A stretch of 64,000 nucleotides of DNA from assembly GCF_029428675.1 (NCBI RefSeq), contig NZ_JAJNEL010000001.1:5146001-5210000 (forward strand), read 5' to 3'. Of this stretch, positions 17,924 through 26,223 are shown piece after piece. The stretch comes from Streptomyces sp. JH14 (GTDB taxonomy: Bacteria; Actinomycetota; Actinomycetes; Streptomycetales; Streptomycetaceae). The position numbers and the translations under genes were made by a program. Each line of letters begins with the position of its first letter. Positions within the stretch are counted from its first letter, which is position 1. A model generated the notes under the pieces. It had not been told where the DNA came from. It did not search any database and was given only the letters and a program-made list of their open reading frames with translations.

Positions 17924-18967
17924 ATGTCTCGCAGCATCAATCTCGCAGTGATCCCCGGTGACGGTATCGGCCGGGAGGTCGTGGCTCAGGGCCTCAAGGT
18001 CCTCAACGCTGTTCTCCCGCAGGATGTGAAGCTGGAGACGAAGGAGTTCGACTTCGGCGCCAAGCGGTACCACGCGACCGGTGAGACCCTCGCCGACGCG
18101 GACGTGCAGGCGCTCAAGCAGCACGATGCGATTCTGCTCGGCGCGATCGGTGACCCCTCGGTCCCGTCCGGTGTTCTGGAGCGCGGCTTCCTGCTGAAGC
18201 TCCGCTTCCTCTTCGACCACCATGTGAACCTGCGGCCGTCGAAGCTCCTCCCGGGTGTCGCGACCCCGCTCAAGGGCCAGCCGGAGATCGACTTCATCGT
18301 GGTCCGCGAGGGCACCGAGGGTCCGTACACCGGCAACGGCGGCTCGATCCGCACGGGCACCCCGCACGAGGTCGCCACCGAGGTCTCGGTCAACACGGCC
18401 TTCGGCGTCGAGCGTGTGGTCCGTGATGCCTTCGCCCGCGCCCAGGCCCGCCCGCGCAAGAAGCTGACGCTGGTTCACAAGAACAACGTGCTGGCCTACG
18501 CCGGGCACCTGTGGACCAACATCTTCAACAAGGTCGCGGCGGACTTCCCGGACGTCACCACGGACTACCTGCACGTGGACGCGGCGACGATCTTCCTCGT
18601 CACGCAGCCCGAGCGGTTCGACGTGATCGTCACCGACAACCTCTTCGGCGACATCATCACCGACCTCGCCGCGGCCGTCTCCGGCGGCATCGGCGTCGCG
18701 GCCTCGGGCAACATCAACCCGAGCGGCGAGTTCCCGTCGATGTTCGAGCCGGTCCACGGCTCCGCGCCCGACATCGCGGGCCAGGGCAAGGCCGACCCCA
18801 CGGCCACGATCCTCTCCGTCGCCCTCCTGCTGCGCCACCTCGGCTACGAGGCCCAGGCCGCGCGCATCGAGGACGCCGTCTCCGCCGACCTCGCGGAGCG
18901 CGACGGAATTCCCACGCGTACCACCGACGAGATCGGCGACGCGCTCGCGGTACGCGTAGCGAGCTGA
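17924..18967 (+). CDS. leuB: 3-isopropylmalate dehydrogenase
   Basis: This NAD-dependent enzyme of leucine synthesis converts 3-isopropylmalate to 2-oxoisocaproate and CO2. The 347-residue actinobacterial form starts with LAVIPGDGIGREV. The metal/substrate residues lie in VTDNLFGDIITDLAAA, and the NAD loop is EPVHGSAPDIAGQGKADPT. The same enzyme type can process citramalate-derived erythro-3-methylmalate, which fits the cimA gene 8 kb away. No ribosome binding site is seen and a -10-like box sits 6 bp upstream, so the mRNA may be leaderless. A hairpin terminator follows. Confidence 0.97.
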   Translation: MSRSINLAVIPGDGIGREVVAQGLKVLNAVLPQDVKLETKEFDFGAKRYHATGETLADADVQALKQHDAILLGAIGDPSVPSGVLERGFLLKLRFLFDHHVNLRPSKLLPGVATPLKGQPEIDFIVVREGTEGPYTGNGGSIRTGTPHEVATEVSVNTAFGVERVVRDAFARAQARPRKKLTLVHKNNVLAYAGHLWTNIFNKVAADFPDVTTDYLHVDAATIFLVTQPERFDVIVTDNLFGDIITDLAAAVSGGIGVAASGNINPSGEFPSMFEPVHGSAPDIAGQGKADPTATILSVALLLRHLGYEAQAARIEDAVSADLAERDGIPTRTTDEIGDALAVRVAS

Positions 18968-18984
18968 CCCGACGACTCCCTCTC

Positions 18985-19020
18985 GAAGCCGCCGGGTCGT
19001 AACCGCCCGGCGGCTTCTTC
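18985..19020 (+). terminator. Terminator after leuB
   Basis: A 12-bp perfect stem (18985-18996 with 19006-19017) has a 9-nt loop and a T-rich tail. It lies 18 bp after the leuB stop. Confidence 0.8.
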
Positions 19021-19076
19021 TGTGTGGTCCCGGGTGTCACCATCGATCCCTGGACCGCAATCACGTCATTTCGTGC

Positions 19077-19111
19077 ACGGCCCCACCCGAGCGATAATCG
19101 AACGGGGCCGT
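19077..19111 (+). promoter_or_regulatory. Promoter-like box framed by an 8-bp inverted repeat upstream of ilvE
   Basis: ACGGCCCC (19077-19084) and GGGGCCGT (19104-19111) flank GATAAT (19093-19098), a good -10 hexamer. The rest of the 188-bp leader to the ilvE start is G+C-rich, with short hairpins but no obvious leader peptide. Confidence 0.4.
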
Positions 19112-19205
19112 GACTTGGGATGAAGCTCGGACGTCCTAGCACCTGTCCGACAGGGGCTGGCGTGAGCGCGGTCCTACACACACAACCGGTGAAGGACACG
19201 CACTC

Positions 19206-20294
19206 ATGACGACGCCCACGATCGAGCTCAAGCCTTCTTCCACCCCGCTGTCCGACGCGGAGCGCGAGGCGATCCTGGCCAATCCCGGATTCGGCCGCTA
19301 CTTCACCGATCACATGGTGATCATCAAGTGGACCGAAGGCCGCGGCTGGCACGACGGGCAGCTCGTGCCCTACGGCCCGCTGTCGATCGACCCCGCCACG
19401 AACGTCCTGCACTACGCGCAGGAGATCTTCGAGGGCCTCAAGGCCTACCGCCAGCCCGACGGATCGGTGGCCAGCTTCCGTCCCGAGGCCAACGCCAAGC
19501 GCTTTCAGCGCTCCGCGCACCGGCTCGCCATGCCCGAGCTTCCGGTGGAGACGTTCATCGAGGCGTGCGACGTGCTGGTCCAGCAGGACAAGGCGTGGGT
19601 TCCGGCGCACGGCGGCGAGGAGTCGCTCTACCTGCGCCCGTTCATGATCGCGTCCGAGGTCGGCCTCGGGGTGAAGCCCGCCAACGAGTACCTCTTCATC
19701 GTCATCGCCTCGCCCGCCGGTGCGTACTTCCCCGGCGGGGTGAAGCCGGTCTCCATCTGGCTCTCCGAGAACCGCGTCCGCGCCGTCCCCGGCGGCATGG
19801 GCGACGCCAAGACCGGCGGCAACTACGCCGCGTCCCTCCTGGCCCAGGCCGAGGCCGCCGAGAAGGGCTGCGACCAGGTCGCCTACCTCGACGCCGTGGA
19901 GCACAAGTGGGTCGAGGAGCTCGGCGGCATGAACCTGTACTTCGTGTACGGGGACAAGATCGTCACCCCGGCCCTGACCGGCTCGCTGCTCGCCGGTGTC
20001 ACCCGCGACTCGCTGCTCCAGGTCGCCCGTGACCTCGGCTACGAGTCCGAGGAGGGTCGCGTCTCCATCGACCAGTGGCGCAACGACACCGAGAACGGCA
20101 CCCTCACCGAGGTCTTCGCCTGCGGTACCGCCGCCGTCATCACCCCCGTCGGCGTCGTCAAGTCCGAGGGCGGCGAGTGGACCCAGAGCGGCGGCGCACC
20201 CGGCGAGGTCACGATGAAGCTGCGCGAGCGGCTGCTGGACGTCCAGCGCGGCGTCGCGCAGGACACGCACGGCTGGATGCACCCGCTCGGCTAG
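19206..20294 (+). CDS. ilvE: Branched-chain amino acid aminotransferase
   Basis: This PLP enzyme performs the last step of valine, leucine and isoleucine synthesis and the first step of their breakdown. The 362-residue length is that of the actinobacterial class IV transaminases. The PLP lysine is near residue 202 (GDAKTGGNYAAS), with the class signature EELGGMNLYFV and GTAAVITPVG after it. GAAGGACAC upstream supplies the ribosome binding site. It is a single gene with its own leader and a very strong terminator. Confidence 0.97.
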   Translation: MTTPTIELKPSSTPLSDAEREAILANPGFGRYFTDHMVIIKWTEGRGWHDGQLVPYGPLSIDPATNVLHYAQEIFEGLKAYRQPDGSVASFRPEANAKRFQRSAHRLAMPELPVETFIEACDVLVQQDKAWVPAHGGEESLYLRPFMIASEVGLGVKPANEYLFIVIASPAGAYFPGGVKPVSIWLSENRVRAVPGGMGDAKTGGNYAASLLAQAEAAEKGCDQVAYLDAVEHKWVEELGGMNLYFVYGDKIVTPALTGSLLAGVTRDSLLQVARDLGYESEEGRVSIDQWRNDTENGTLTEVFACGTAAVITPVGVVKSEGGEWTQSGGAPGEVTMKLRERLLDVQRGVAQDTHGWMHPLG

Positions 20295-20309
20295 TCCGCC
20301 CCGTTCCGC

Positions 20310-20357
20310 ACACACGAAGGCCGCGCCCGGCACCTGCCGGGCGCGGCCTTCGTGTGT
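20310..20357. terminator. 23-bp perfect hairpin after ilvE
   Basis: Arms 20310-20332 and 20335-20357 are exactly complementary, with a 2-nt centre. The outer ends are A and T rich, so it can end transcription in both directions. Confidence 0.85.
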
Positions 20358-20408
20358 CCCCGTTCCCCGCGCCGGCAACGTTTCACCGGACAGCCGACGG
20401 CCCCCAGG

Positions 20409-20425
20409 TTGGAGTGCTGCTCTAA
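20409..20425. promoter_or_regulatory. Upstream operator copy for the urease-like operon
   Basis: TTGGAG-TGCTG-CTCTAA is a 17-bp inverted repeat with one mismatch. It matches the second copy at 20465-20481 in arms and spacer length. The centres are 56 bp apart. Confidence 0.55.
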
Positions 20426-20462
20426 AAGGGCGAAGCAATTCTTCCATTACTCGCTGCCCCAT

Positions 20463-20483
20463 GGTTAGAGTGACGCTCTAACC
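20463..20483. promoter_or_regulatory. Perfect operator copy for the urease-like operon
   Basis: GGTTAGAG (20463-20470) and CTCTAACC (20476-20483) are perfect complements around TGACG. The site ends 15 bp before the GTG of the first urease gene. This arrangement is typical of TetR-family operators, and a TetR gene is the fourth gene of the cluster. Confidence 0.6.
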
Positions 20484-20498
20484 GAAAGGTGTGGAGAC

Positions 20499-21185
20499 GT
20501 GCGACTGACCCCGACGGAACGCGACCGGCTGCTGCTCTTCGGCGCAGCCGAACTGGCCCGGGCCCGCCGTGCCCGGGGGCTGAGGCTCAATGTCCCCGAG
20601 GCGACGGCCCTCATCGCGGACACCGTCTGCGAGGCGGCCCGTGACGGGCGCCGGCTCGCCGAGGCCATCGAGGCCGCCCGGTCCGTGCTGGGTCCGGACG
20701 ATGTACTGCCCGGGGTCGCCGACATCGTCACCGAGGTCCATGTGGAAGCCGTCTTCGACGACGGTTCCCGGCTCGCCGTGGTGTCCCGCCCGATCGGCGG
20801 CGCGGGGCTCGGCGACGAGGCCCCCGGAGCCGTCGTCCCCGGCCCCGCCACGCCCGAGCCGGAGCCCGCGGTGCGGCTGGACGTCCGGAACACCGCGACC
20901 GTCCCCGTCAGCGTCACGTCGCACTTCCACTTCTTCGAGGCCAACCCGCGGCTCGACTTCGACCGGGGCGCCGCGTACGGGATGCGGCTCTGTGTCCCCG
21001 CCGGGTCGTCCGTCCGCTTCGGGCCCGGCGAGAGCGTCGCCGTCGGCCTCGTGCCGATCGGCGGCGACCGGGTGGCCATCGGCTTCGCCGGTCTCGTCGA
21101 CGGCCCGCTCGACGCACCCGGCGCGAGGGAAGAGGCCCTTCGCCGCGCCGCAGCCTGTGGATATCTGGGAGCCGGTCAGCGATGA
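20499..21185 (+). CDS. ureA: Urease gamma-beta fusion subunit (divergent second urease)
   Basis: This 228-residue protein joins a UreA-like gamma domain (residues 1-100, LTPTERDRLLLFGAAELARARR) to a UreB-like beta domain (about 120-228, VRNTATVPVSVTSHFHFFEAN). Such fusions occur in actinobacterial and Helicobacter ureases. The GTG at 20499 is preceded by GTGGAG. It overlaps ureC as ATGA. Two operator-like repeats lie just upstream. None of the accessory genes ureD, E, F or G is nearby, so maturation would depend on another locus or be unnecessary. Confidence 0.88.
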   Translation: MRLTPTERDRLLLFGAAELARARRARGLRLNVPEATALIADTVCEAARDGRRLAEAIEAARSVLGPDDVLPGVADIVTEVHVEAVFDDGSRLAVVSRPIGGAGLGDEAPGAVVPGPATPEPEPAVRLDVRNTATVPVSVTSHFHFFEANPRLDFDRGAAYGMRLCVPAGSSVRFGPGESVAVGLVPIGGDRVAIGFAGLVDGPLDAPGAREEALRRAAACGYLGAGQR

Positions 21186-22870
21186 GCATCGATCCGTACG
21201 AGTACGCCTCCGTGCACGGCCCGCGCGCCGGGGACCGGGTCAGGCTCGGTGACTCCGGGCTGACCGTCCGCGTCGAGGCCGACTCGCAGCAGCACGGCGA
21301 GGAGTTCCTCGCCGGGTTCGGCAAGACCGCCCGCGACGGGCTGCACCTCAAGGCCGCCGCGGTCCGCGGGACCTGCGACGTCGTCATCAGCAACGTGCTG
21401 GTCATCGACGCCGTGCAGGGCATCCGCAAGGTGTCGATCGGAATCCGGGAAGGCCGTATCGCGTCGATCGGGCGGGCCGGCAATCCGGACACCCTCGACG
21501 GTGTGGACGTCGTCGTGGGCACCGGGACGACCATCGTCTCCGGCGAGGGGCTCATCGCCACCGCGGGCGCCGTCGACACCCATGTCCATCTGCTGTCGCC
21601 GCGCATCATGGAGGCCTCGCTGGCCTCCGGGGTCACCACGATCATCGGCCAGGAGTTCGGCCCGGTCTGGGGCGTCGGCGTCAACTCGCCGTGGGCGCTG
21701 CGCCACGCCTTCAACGCGTTCGACGCCTGGCCGGTCAACATCGGCTTCCTGGGCCGCGGTTCGTCCTCCCACGAGGCGCCGCTCGTCGAGGCCCTTGCCG
21801 AGGGCGGGGCCTGTGGGTTCAAGGTCCACGAGGACATGGGTGCCCACACCCGCGCCCTGGACACCGCGCTGCGGGTCGCCGAGGAACACGACGTGCAGGT
21901 CGCCCTGCACAGCGACGGGCTGAACGAGTGCCTGTCGGTCGAGGACACCCTGCGCGTCCTCGAAGGCCGCACGATCCACGCCTTCCACATCGAGGGCTGC
22001 GGCGGCGGGCACGTACCGAACGTCCTGAAGATGGCGGGTGTCCCGAACGTCATCGGTTCGTCCACCAATCCGACGCTGCCGTTCGGCCGGGACGCGGTCG
22101 CCGAGCACTACGGGATGATCGTCTCCGTCCACGACCTCAAGACGGATCTGCCGGGCGACGCCGCGATGGCCCGCGACCGGATCCGTGCCGGGACGATGGG
22201 CGCCGAGGACGTCCTGCACGACCTCGGTGCCATCGGCATCACCTCGTCCGACGCGCAGGGCATGGGCCGGGCCGGCGAGACGGTACGCCGCACGTTCGCG
22301 ATGGCCGCGAAGATGAAGGCCGAACTCGGCCCGATGGAGGGCGACGGACCGGCCGACGACAACGGGCGCGTCCTGCGCTACATCGCCAAGCTGACCATCA
22401 ACCCCGCCATCGCCCACGGGCTTTCCCACGAGGTCGGTTCCATCGAGAGCGGGAAGCTCGCCGACATCGTGCTGTGGCGGCCCGAGTTCTTCGGGGCGAA
22501 GCCACAGCTCGTGCTGAAGTCCGGCTTCCCTGCGTACGGAGTCACCGGCGATCCCAACGCCGCCACCGACACCTGCGAACCCCTCGTCCTCGGGCCGCAG
22601 TTCGGTGCGTACGGAGCGACCGCCGCCGACCTCTCGGTCGCGTTCGTGTCGCAGGCCGCCACGCAGCTCGAGGCGGACCTGATGCCGACCCGCCGGCGCC
22701 GGGTCGGGGTCCGCGGCACACGCGGCATCGGTCCCGCCGACCTGGTCCGCAACTCCCGTACGGGACACGTCGCCGTGGACGCACGCAACGGTCTGGTCAC
22801 CCTGGACGGGGCCCCGGTCCGCTCCGGACCCGCCGACTCCGTCTCCCTCAACCGCCTCTACTTCCTGTAA
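21182..22870 (+). CDS. ureC: Divergent urease alpha subunit / urease-like amidohydrolase
   Basis: This is a 562-residue urease alpha homologue. All nickel and catalytic residues are kept at a constant offset from the Klebsiella enzyme: His134, His136, carbamylated Lys214, His216, His243, His269, His317, Arg333 and Asp357. The substrate-pocket and flap residues differ: the flap Cys is Val316, the following His is Asp, the Ala after SSD-x-Q is Gly360, and the canonical GGGTGPAAG reads GQEFGPVWG. About ten residues are missing after that loop. This points to a related but larger substrate. It is coupled to the gamma-beta gene and followed within 10 bp by agmatine deiminase. Confidence 0.85.
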   Translation: MSIDPYEYASVHGPRAGDRVRLGDSGLTVRVEADSQQHGEEFLAGFGKTARDGLHLKAAAVRGTCDVVISNVLVIDAVQGIRKVSIGIREGRIASIGRAGNPDTLDGVDVVVGTGTTIVSGEGLIATAGAVDTHVHLLSPRIMEASLASGVTTIIGQEFGPVWGVGVNSPWALRHAFNAFDAWPVNIGFLGRGSSSHEAPLVEALAEGGACGFKVHEDMGAHTRALDTALRVAEEHDVQVALHSDGLNECLSVEDTLRVLEGRTIHAFHIEGCGGGHVPNVLKMAGVPNVIGSSTNPTLPFGRDAVAEHYGMIVSVHDLKTDLPGDAAMARDRIRAGTMGAEDVLHDLGAIGITSSDAQGMGRAGETVRRTFAMAAKMKAELGPMEGDGPADDNGRVLRYIAKLTINPAIAHGLSHEVGSIESGKLADIVLWRPEFFGAKPQLVLKSGFPAYGVTGDPNAATDTCEPLVLGPQFGAYGATAADLSVAFVSQAATQLEADLMPTRRRRVGVRGTRGIGPADLVRNSRTGHVAVDARNGLVTLDGAPVRSGPADSVSLNRLYFL

Positions 22871-22880
22871 GGACCCCGCC

Positions 22881-23894
22881 GTGACCTTCCGCATGCCGCC
22901 CGAGTGGGCCCCGCACGAGCGCACCTGGATGGCCTGGCCGGGCCCCAACCCCACCTTCGCCACCGGTGCCGAACTCGACGGGGCCCGCCGCGCCTGGGCC
23001 GCCGTCGCCCGCACCGTCCGCCGCTTCGAACCCGTCACGATGGTCGTCGGACCGGGCCAGGAGGAGAGCGCCCGCGCACTGCTCGGCCCGGACATCGAGC
23101 TCGCCGTCCGCCCGCTCGACGACGCCTGGATGCGCGACATCGGCCCCACCTTCGTCACCGACGGGCGGCAACTGGCCGCAGTCGACTGGACGTTCAACGG
23201 CTGGGGCGCGCAGGGCTGGGCCCGTTGGGAACACGACGCGCACATCGCCCGTTCGGTCGCGGAGCTCGCCGCCGTCCCCGTGCACGGTTCCCCGCTCGTC
23301 AACGAGGGTGGCGCGATCCACGTCGACGGCGAAGGCACCGTCCTGCTCACCGAGACCGTCCAGCTCGGCAAGGAGCGCAACCCCGAGTGGACCCGCGCCG
23401 AGGTCGAGGCCGAGATCCACGCCCGCCTCGGCACACGGAAGGCCATCTGGCTGCCTCGCGGACTGGCCGGTGACTACGGCACGTACGGCACCCTGGGCCA
23501 TGTCGACATCGTGGCCGCCTTCGCCCGCCCCGGCACCGTCGTCGCCCACGTCCAGCCGGACCCGGCCCACCCCGACCACGAGATCACCCGCGAGACGGTC
23601 CGCCTCCTGCGCGGGGCGACCGACGCCCGGGGCCGCGCCCTGGAGGTCGTGGAGGTCCCGGCGCCGACGGTGGTGCGCGAGGACGGGGAGTGGGTCGACT
23701 ACTCGTACATCAACCACTACCTCTGCAACGACGGCGTCGTCCTCTGCGCCTTCGACGACCCGCGCGACGAGCTCGCCGCCGGGATCTTCCGCCGTCTCTT
23801 CCCGGAACGGACCGTGACCCTGGTCGACGCCCGTACGATCTTTGCCGGTGGTGGAGGCATCCACTGCATCACACAGCAGCAGCCGAAGGTCTGA
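22881..23894 (+). CDS. aguA: Agmatine deiminase
   Basis: This 337-residue guanidino-group-modifying enzyme of the peptidylarginine-deiminase superfamily converts agmatine to N-carbamoylputrescine and ammonia. Seen are the N-terminal MPPEWAPHERTWMAWP, MRDIGPTF, NEGGAIHVDG, HVDIVAAF and the nucleophile Cys329 in GGGIHCITQQQP. The GTG at 22881 has AAGGAC upstream. It starts 10 bp after the urease alpha gene. No N-carbamoylputrescine amidohydrolase (aguB) is nearby, so its product may go to the urease-like enzyme (inference). Confidence 0.92.
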   Translation: MTFRMPPEWAPHERTWMAWPGPNPTFATGAELDGARRAWAAVARTVRRFEPVTMVVGPGQEESARALLGPDIELAVRPLDDAWMRDIGPTFVTDGRQLAAVDWTFNGWGAQGWARWEHDAHIARSVAELAAVPVHGSPLVNEGGAIHVDGEGTVLLTETVQLGKERNPEWTRAEVEAEIHARLGTRKAIWLPRGLAGDYGTYGTLGHVDIVAAFARPGTVVAHVQPDPAHPDHEITRETVRLLRGATDARGRALEVVEVPAPTVVREDGEWVDYSYINHYLCNDGVVLCAFDDPRDELAAGIFRRLFPERTVTLVDARTIFAGGGGIHCITQQQPKV

Positions 23895-23903
23895 CCGATC
23901 CCC

Positions 23904-24521
23904 ATGCCCACACCCGCCCCGCGCCGCCGCAACACCGCCCCGCCCCGCGAGGAGGTGCTGGCCGCCGCCATGGCCACCATTGCCGAGCGCGGTCTCGAAG
24001 GGCTGACCATGGCCGGTCTCGGCCGTGAGGTCTCCATGAGCAGCGGGCATCTCCTCTACTACTTCCGGACCAAGGACGAATTGCTGCTGCAGGCCCTGGA
24101 GTGGAGCGAGGGCCGGCTCGGTGCCCAGCGGCGGGAGCTGCTGGCCCGGCCCGCCCCGGTCCGCGAGCGGCTCGACGCGTACGTCGATCTGTACATCCCC
24201 GACGGCCACCGCGACCCGCACTGGACGCTCTGGCTGGAGGTCTGGAACCGCTCGCAGAACGCCGACGCCGACGCACGCGCCCGGCAGGCCGCGATCGAGC
24301 GGGCCTGGCACCGGGACCTGGTGGCGCTGCTGGCGGAGGGGAGCTCGCGCGGGGAGTTCCGCGATGTCGACGCCGAGCGGTACGCGACGCGGCTGCGCGC
24401 CCTGCTCGACGGGTTCAGCATCCATGTCGCGATCGGCCTGCCGGGCGCCGAACGGGGCGGGATCCTCGCCCACGTAAGGGAGTTCCTGGACGAGTCGCTC
24501 GCCGCGTTCCCCCGTCCGTGA
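23904..24521 (+). CDS. TetR family regulator of the agmatine/urease cluster
   Basis: This 205-residue protein has a TetR HTH at about residues 14-60 (ERGLEGLTMAGLGREVSM, then GHLLYYFRTKDELL) and a BetI/TetR C-terminal domain with a conserved Trp (HWTLWLEVWNRS). It starts 9 bp after the agmatine deiminase stop, so it is co-transcribed. It is the best candidate for binding the two TTRGAG-N5-CTCTAA sites in front of the first urease gene, with agmatine or a related amine as ligand (inference). Confidence 0.88.
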   Translation: MPTPAPRRRNTAPPREEVLAAAMATIAERGLEGLTMAGLGREVSMSSGHLLYYFRTKDELLLQALEWSEGRLGAQRRELLARPAPVRERLDAYVDLYIPDGHRDPHWTLWLEVWNRSQNADADARARQAAIERAWHRDLVALLAEGSSRGEFRDVDAERYATRLRALLDGFSIHVAIGLPGAERGGILAHVREFLDESLAAFPRP

Positions 24522-24602
24522 ACGCAACGCACGTAAGTACGCATGATCGTTGCCCCATGCACCCTTGTTGCGTTCCCGGTCGTTCCGGCACCGTGACGGA
24601 CC

Positions 24603-25943
24603 ATGGGACGAGAGCAGTGGAAGAAAATCTGGGTCGGCTCCGCCGGCAACATGGTCGAGTGGTTCGACTGGTTCGTGTACGCGACCTTCGCGGTCTACTT
24701 CGCGGACTCGTTCTTCCCCGAAGGCAACGAGACCGCCAATCTCATGAACACGATGGGCATCTTCGCCGTCGGCTTCTTCATGCGGCCGGTCGGCGGCTGG
24801 CTGCTCGGGCGGATCGGTGACCGCAGGGGACGCAAGGCCGCGCTGACCCTCACCGTCACCCTCATGTCGGCCTCCGCGATCCTCATCGCCGTCGCGCCGA
24901 CCTACGCCGTGGCGGGATACGGGGGCGTCGCCGTCCTGATGGTGGCCCGGTTGCTCCAGGGCCTCTCGGTCGGCGGCGAGTACGCCGCCAGCGCCACGTA
25001 CCTCACCGAGGCGTCCGCACCCCACCGGCGCGGCTTCGCCTCCAGCTTCCAGTACGTGTCCATGACCGCCGGTCAGCTCGTCGGCCTCGGCCTGCAGATC
25101 GTTCTGCAGCGCACCATGTCCGACGCGGCGCTGCACAGCTGGGGCTGGCGCCTCCCGTTCGTCGTCGGCGCCCTCGGCGCGGCCGTCGTGTTCTACCTGC
25201 GCCGCTCCATGCTGGAGACCGAGGTGTACGCCGAGTCCGGCGCCGCCGTCCAGGAGGACCGCGGCACGCTGAAGGCGCTGTGGAAGCACAGGCGCGAGGC
25301 ACTCCTGGTGATGGCGCTGACCATGGGCGGGACCGTCGCGTACTACACGTACACGACGTACCTCACCAAGTTCCTCTCCAAGAGCGCAGGCATGGAGAAG
25401 TCCACCGCCTCGCTCGTCAGCTTCTGCGCCCTGTTCGTCTTCATGTGCCTCCAGCCGCTGGCGGGCATGCTGTCCGACCGGATCGGCCGCCGTCCGCTGC
25501 TGATCACCTTCGCCGTCGGCTCGACCTTCCTGACCGTGCCGATCATGACGATGCTCAAGCACGCCGGGACGTTCTGGCCCGCGTTCGGGCTGGCACTGCT
25601 GGCCCTGGTCGTCGTCACGGGCTACACCTCGATCAACGCCTGTGTGAAGGCCGAGCTCTTCCCGACCGGCATCCGCGCCCTCGGTGTCGCCCTCCCGTAC
25701 GCCCTGGCCAACGCCCTCTTCGGCGGCACGGCCGAATACGTGGCGCTCTGGTTCAAGGACGCGGGCATCGAGTCGGGCTTCTACTGGTACGTGGCAGGCT
25801 GCGCCGCGGTCTCCCTTGTCGTCTATCTGACGATGCGCGAGACCCGGGACATCGATCTGGACCGGGTCGGAACGGCCGAGGGGAAGGGCGGGCGGCCGCA
25901 GTCGCGGTCGTCCCACGCGACGAGCGTGACGCCCGCATCCTGA
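24603..25943 (+). CDS. MHS-family MFS transporter, probable uptake of agmatine or related metabolite
   Basis: This is a 446-residue, 12-helix major facilitator of the metabolite:H+ symporter type. The family loop is GRIGDRRGRKAAL after helix 2, and a second GRR-type loop (DRIGRRPLL) sits in the C-terminal half. The N-terminal GNMVEWFDWFVYA is characteristic of MHS proteins. It follows the TetR gene by 81 bp in the same direction and closes the cluster. Its position suggests import of agmatine, but MHS proteins mostly carry organic acids and betaines, so the substrate is open. Confidence 0.85.
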   Translation: MGREQWKKIWVGSAGNMVEWFDWFVYATFAVYFADSFFPEGNETANLMNTMGIFAVGFFMRPVGGWLLGRIGDRRGRKAALTLTVTLMSASAILIAVAPTYAVAGYGGVAVLMVARLLQGLSVGGEYAASATYLTEASAPHRRGFASSFQYVSMTAGQLVGLGLQIVLQRTMSDAALHSWGWRLPFVVGALGAAVVFYLRRSMLETEVYAESGAAVQEDRGTLKALWKHRREALLVMALTMGGTVAYYTYTTYLTKFLSKSAGMEKSTASLVSFCALFVFMCLQPLAGMLSDRIGRRPLLITFAVGSTFLTVPIMTMLKHAGTFWPAFGLALLALVVVTGYTSINACVKAELFPTGIRALGVALPYALANALFGGTAEYVALWFKDAGIESGFYWYVAGCAAVSLVVYLTMRETRDIDLDRVGTAEGKGGRPQSRSSHATSVTPAS

Positions 25944-25955
25944 GACGGACGGCGG

Positions 25956-25989
25956 CACGGAGGCGGTGCTGTGCGAGACTGCCTCCGTG
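25956..25989 (+). promoter_or_regulatory. Hairpin covering a strong SD sequence upstream of cimA
   Basis: A 12-bp stem with one G-T pair (25956-25967 with 25978-25989) buries GGAGG and a GTG (25971) in its 5' arm and loop. It could act as a weak terminator for the transporter gene or as a translation switch for a leader ORF. Confidence 0.4.
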
Positions 25990-26037
25990 TCCTTGTTCGT
26001 CATGATTATTGGCAGCAGGCGCGCCGGTCCGCAGTGA
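25987..26037 (+). CDS. Candidate branched-chain leader peptide of cimA (16 aa)
   Basis: The frame GTG-TCC-TTG-TTC-GTC-ATG-ATT then ATT encodes V-S-L-F-V-M-I-I-G and stops at 26037. ATT and TTG are rare codons in Streptomyces, and two consecutive ATT before an isoleucine-pathway gene are striking. A T-tailed hairpin lies 55 bp downstream. The ribosome binding site is weak. An alternative frame from GTG 25971 has a better SD and also carries Leu and Val codons (CLRVLV). Either could be the controlling peptide. Confidence 0.4.
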   Translation: MSLFVMIIGSRRAGPQ

Positions 26038-26091
26038 CCGTCCCGTACCACCACGTGCGGAGCGGCCATCGTGCCCCAGACCCGCGCGCAG

Positions 26092-26118
26092 ACCTCTCGC
26101 ACCCGCGAGGGGTTTTTT
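26092..26118 (+). terminator. Attenuator-type terminator upstream of cimA
   Basis: The stem CCTCTCGC/GCGAGGGG (one G-T pair; 26093-26100 with 26105-26112) is followed directly by six T. It lies 106 bp before the cimA start and after the candidate leader peptide, so it is placed to attenuate cimA rather than to end the distant transporter gene. Confidence 0.6.
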
Positions 26119-26223
26119 CGTTTTCCGGCCCTCACCTCGGCCGGGGCGATGCGCGCGCGGGATGATGGGGGCAAGTGGAGCCCGATCGTCCGGATCCACT
26201 CATCCGACAGGAGTCAGATCAGC

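Noticed and set aside
22848..26174. A 1108-codon minus-strand frame
   Set aside because: It is antisense to aguA, tetR and the MHS gene; composition is that of a codon-bias shadow.
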